Part shown: positions 24,086 through 25,365 of the stretch, one piece after another
Numbering within the stretch: the stretch's first letter is position 1
Layout of the letters: every line of letters starts with the position of its first letter
Virus record (IMG/VR): IMGVR_UViG_3300035158_000772
Span: 1 to 25,365 of that record
Direction: 5' to 3' (one strand)
Length of the DNA stretch: 25,365 nt
From: a virus
Translations under genes and position numbers: made by a program
Notes under the pieces: generated by a model
Told to the model about the DNA's origin: nothing
Databases searched by the model: none
Seen by the model: the letters and a program-made list of their open reading frames with translations, nothing else

Positions 24086-24414
24086 GCCCCGGCCTCCTCC
24101 AGCTGCCGCTCCAGGGCCTGGAGCTCGCGTTCTTCGCGCTTCCGGCTGTACCGTTCAGGGACGGAGGCCGCGGTCTCGGCCTCAATGTCGAAGTACGCGG
24201 CGTCCGCATCCGCCAGCCGCTGGCCGAAGTCGTTGAGCCACTCGGCCGTCGTGTAGATCTTGCCTCCGATCCGCACGTGCCGCAGTCGCACGCGCCGGCC
24301 CCCGCGGGACAGCACGCCCCGGCGGCACCACCGCCAGATGCAGTTGGTCGAAGGCCGGCCCGGCGACAGCTTCGTCGCCTGGGTCAGCGTGAGGTACTCG
24401 GGGATCTCGTGCAT
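24082..24414 (-). CDS. DUF1580-type HTH protein, first gene of the early operon
   Basis: This encodes 110 residues, starting MHEIPEYLTLTQATKLSPGR, with a strong GGAAGGA ribosome-binding site 6 nt before the ATG. Residues 8-75 match DUF1580: TLTQATKLSPGRPSTNCIWR, then WCRRGVLSRGGRRVRLRHVR and IGGKIYTTAEWLNDFGQRLA. This is a MerR-like helix-turn-helix with a wing. The family was defined mainly from planctomycete genomes, which supports the host call. The C-terminus is a charged helix (RKREERELQALERQLEEAGA). It stands first in the early operon beside probable operator boxes, so it may regulate it, or act as an excisionase-like factor. The fold is clear, the role inferred. Confidence 0.82.
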   Translation of the reverse strand: MHEIPEYLTLTQATKLSPGRPSTNCIWRWCRRGVLSRGGRRVRLRHVRIGGKIYTTAEWLNDFGQRLADADAAYFDIEAETAASVPERYSRKREERELQALERQLEEAGA

Positions 24415-24426
24415 CGGTGTTCCTTC

Positions 24427-24443
24427 CGGCCGCTTGCCGGCCG
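24427..24443 (-). promoter_or_regulatory. Hairpin just upstream of the first early gene's ribosome-binding site
   Basis: On the transcript CGGCCG, a GCAAG loop and CGGCCG form a 6-bp hairpin whose 3' side adjoins GGAAGGA. It could control translation of the DUF1580 protein or stabilise the mRNA 5' end. Confidence 0.45.
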
Positions 24444-24482
24444 TGAGTCCGATGCACGCTTTGTAGAGCCCCCCGGCCGGGC

Positions 24483-24620
24483 GTTACTCCCGCGCGCCGG
24501 GTAACAGCCAGTAACGCGCCGAGTAACAACGCTCCCGACGCGCAAGGCACGACGGCCCATGGCGTTGGGGATTCGAGAGAAATCTGCCGAATTCTTTGCG
24601 GGGCGCAAGTTGCGTTACTG
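24483..24620. promoter_or_regulatory. Cluster of GTTAC/GTAAC boxes, probable early-operon operator region
   Basis: GTTAC occurs at 24483 and 24614, and GTAAC at 24501, 24511 and 24523, mostly within AGTAAC or GTTACT. The last copy is the spacer of the inverted repeat AGTTGC/GCAACT. Such repeated half-sites before an early operon suggest a repressor-operator region. No well-formed promoter could be pinned down. Confidence 0.5.
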
Positions 24621-24891
24621 CAACTGGAAGTATCCCCAAGCCCCGGCAGCAGAAAGGAAGCTTGAGTGAGAAGGCCCAAGGTCTGCCGAAGGCCCGTGAG
24701 ACTGCCGGGCTTCGCTCTGAGCGGGGGTAAGACTGCCGAGCTGCTCACTGGCGGTCAGTCTGTGGCTTCATGTCGCCAGGAGGGTGAGCGATCCAACTGC
24801 CGGCCGCGGCGCCGAACATCCTGGAGCAGATCGGTCCGCCTGCAGAGCTCGACATCCGACGCGGGGCGGCACGCTTCTTCCGACCCCCGCG

Positions 24892-25050
24892 TCACATCGG
24901 CCACTTCGCCAAGTATCCAGCCCAGGCCAAGAGGGCATGTGATGCCTGGACGATCACGGGCGCCACCCAGCCCCATCGCGGGTAGCGTATCCCAACGTAC
25001 CAGTGGGTGAACACGACCAGGAACATACCGGCGTACGCGAAGGTCAAGGC
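24892..25050 (-). pseudogene. C-terminal fragment of a small membrane protein
   Basis: This frame, ending at 24892, reads GMFLVVFTHWYVGIRYPRWG and then WVAPVIVQASHALLAWAGYL. These are two hydrophobic stretches with membrane-protein composition, unlike the random shadows around it. It joins the transposase end in another frame at about 25050 and has no start or ribosome-binding site of its own. It looks like the 3' remnant of a host gene truncated by the transposon. I do not recognise the family. Confidence 0.35.
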
Positions 25051-25365
25051 GGGCCAACACGCGCGGCGATCTTGATCAGCCGCGAGCGGATCGTCTCCAC
25101 CGAGGCCGTCTCCAGCTCCGTCCCGGCCAGCATCTGGCGGTAGGCCCGCATCAGGTTGTACCCCACGGCCGTCAGCACCAGCCGGAAGGCGTTGGCGACA
25201 AATCGCCGGCAACTGAGCCGGTCCATGGACAGGCCGTTCTTGAACTCGTCGATGAACGTCTCGGCCGTGCCGCGGTCGTCGTAGATCGGCCAGAGCTGCT
25301 GCGGCGTGCCTCGGCAGTTGGTCACGACGAACCGGCGGTTGGTGCCCTGGTCGTTGACCTCGACC
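25044..25365 (-). mobile_element. IS1380-family transposase, C-terminal part, 3' truncated
   Basis: The frame runs off the right edge; 106 residues are visible. IS1380-type signatures are YDDRGTAETFIDEFKNGLSM (the last catalytic Glu is in this AE..I.E block), CRRFVANAFRLVLTAVGYNL, and SVETIRSRLIKIAARV. After ARV, where family members normally continue for some tens of residues, it ends at once in GPP and a stop. The end therefore appears cut at about 25050, where the membrane-protein fragment begins. No terminal inverted repeat could be identified. The DDE enzyme is probably inactive in this copy. Confidence 0.85.

Larger units (their letters stand above)
24415..24891. other. Gene-free control and flanking region
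   Basis: No convincing gene is visible on either strand in these 477 bp; open frames here are short and of random composition. It holds the leader hairpin (24427-24443) and the GTTAC/GTAAC boxes (24483-24618). It also holds an inverted repeat AGTTGC/GCAACT with a GTTACT spacer (about 24609-24626). Base composition drops between about 24560 and 24720. No integrase attachment repeat could be recognised. Confidence 0.6.

Noticed and set aside
24666-25010. Plus-strand open frame of 114 codons near the right end
   Set aside because: Ser/Arg/Pro-rich random-looking translation, no ribosome-binding site, no recognisable domain.
24755-25060. Minus-strand open frame of 101 codons
   Set aside because: It overlaps the membrane-protein-like frame, which has much better composition; no start signal.

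Overview
The window is most of a siphovirus-type prophage in a very GC-rich (roughly 65-70% by eye) bacterium, probably a planctomycete or a close relative. The strongest pointer to the host is the first gene of the early operon (24082-24414), which matches the planctomycete-centred DUF1580 family. Several virion genes and one gap also carry short hairpin repeats of the REP type that are common in environmental genomes of this kind. Almost everything is on the minus strand, so the phage reads from right to left. No integrase, lysis genes, tape measure or baseplate genes are present; these must lie outside the window.

Right edge (24415-25365): a C-terminally truncated IS1380-type transposase abuts a fragment of an unrelated membrane protein. 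It is followed by a gene-free stretch with repeated GTTAC/GTAAC boxes that looks like the control region of the early operon.

Early/replication operon (24414 to about 14836): DUF1580 HTH protein, RecB/Cas4-like Fe-S nuclease, two ParB-fold proteins, a Sak4-like AAA ATPase, a DUF669 protein (SSB-like partner), two small proteins, a VRR-NUC nuclease, a primase-helicase, a Cys-rich protein and a third ParB-fold protein. Most junctions overlap by a few bases, so translation is probably coupled. Together these form a replication and recombination module without its own DNA polymerase.

Packaging/virion operon (14760 to 1): a B12-binding-like radical SAM protein, an NrdR-like zinc ribbon, an HTH protein in the small-terminase position, the large terminase, a gpW-position protein, the portal, a fused prohead protease-capsid protein, a DUF2190 decoration protein, head-tail joining and tail-completion genes, a C1q-like fibre or decoration protein, the tail tube and a tail-chaperone-like gene. 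Three accessory cargo genes interrupt it: a HEPN (Apea-like) protein with its own terminator, a GNAT acetyltransferase on the opposite strand, and a zinc-ribbon gene on the opposite strand.

The most striking signals are not ordinary genes. (1) At 16064-16332, twelve 7-bp boxes form an exact dyad about position 16198, with a Z-DNA-like GC tract at its centre, directly downstream of the primase. This is a candidate replication origin or partition site. (2) At 8897-8962 there is a well-formed initiator-like tRNA body lacking about 6 nt of its anticodon loop, immediately after a terminator. (3) The second copy of the NrdR-like zinc ribbon has one in-frame TAG. (4) The protease-capsid gene has nested in-frame starts with good Shine-Dalgarno sites, and a REP-like repeat sits exactly at the domain junction. 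(5) A perfect 28-bp palindrome lies inside a ParB-like gene.
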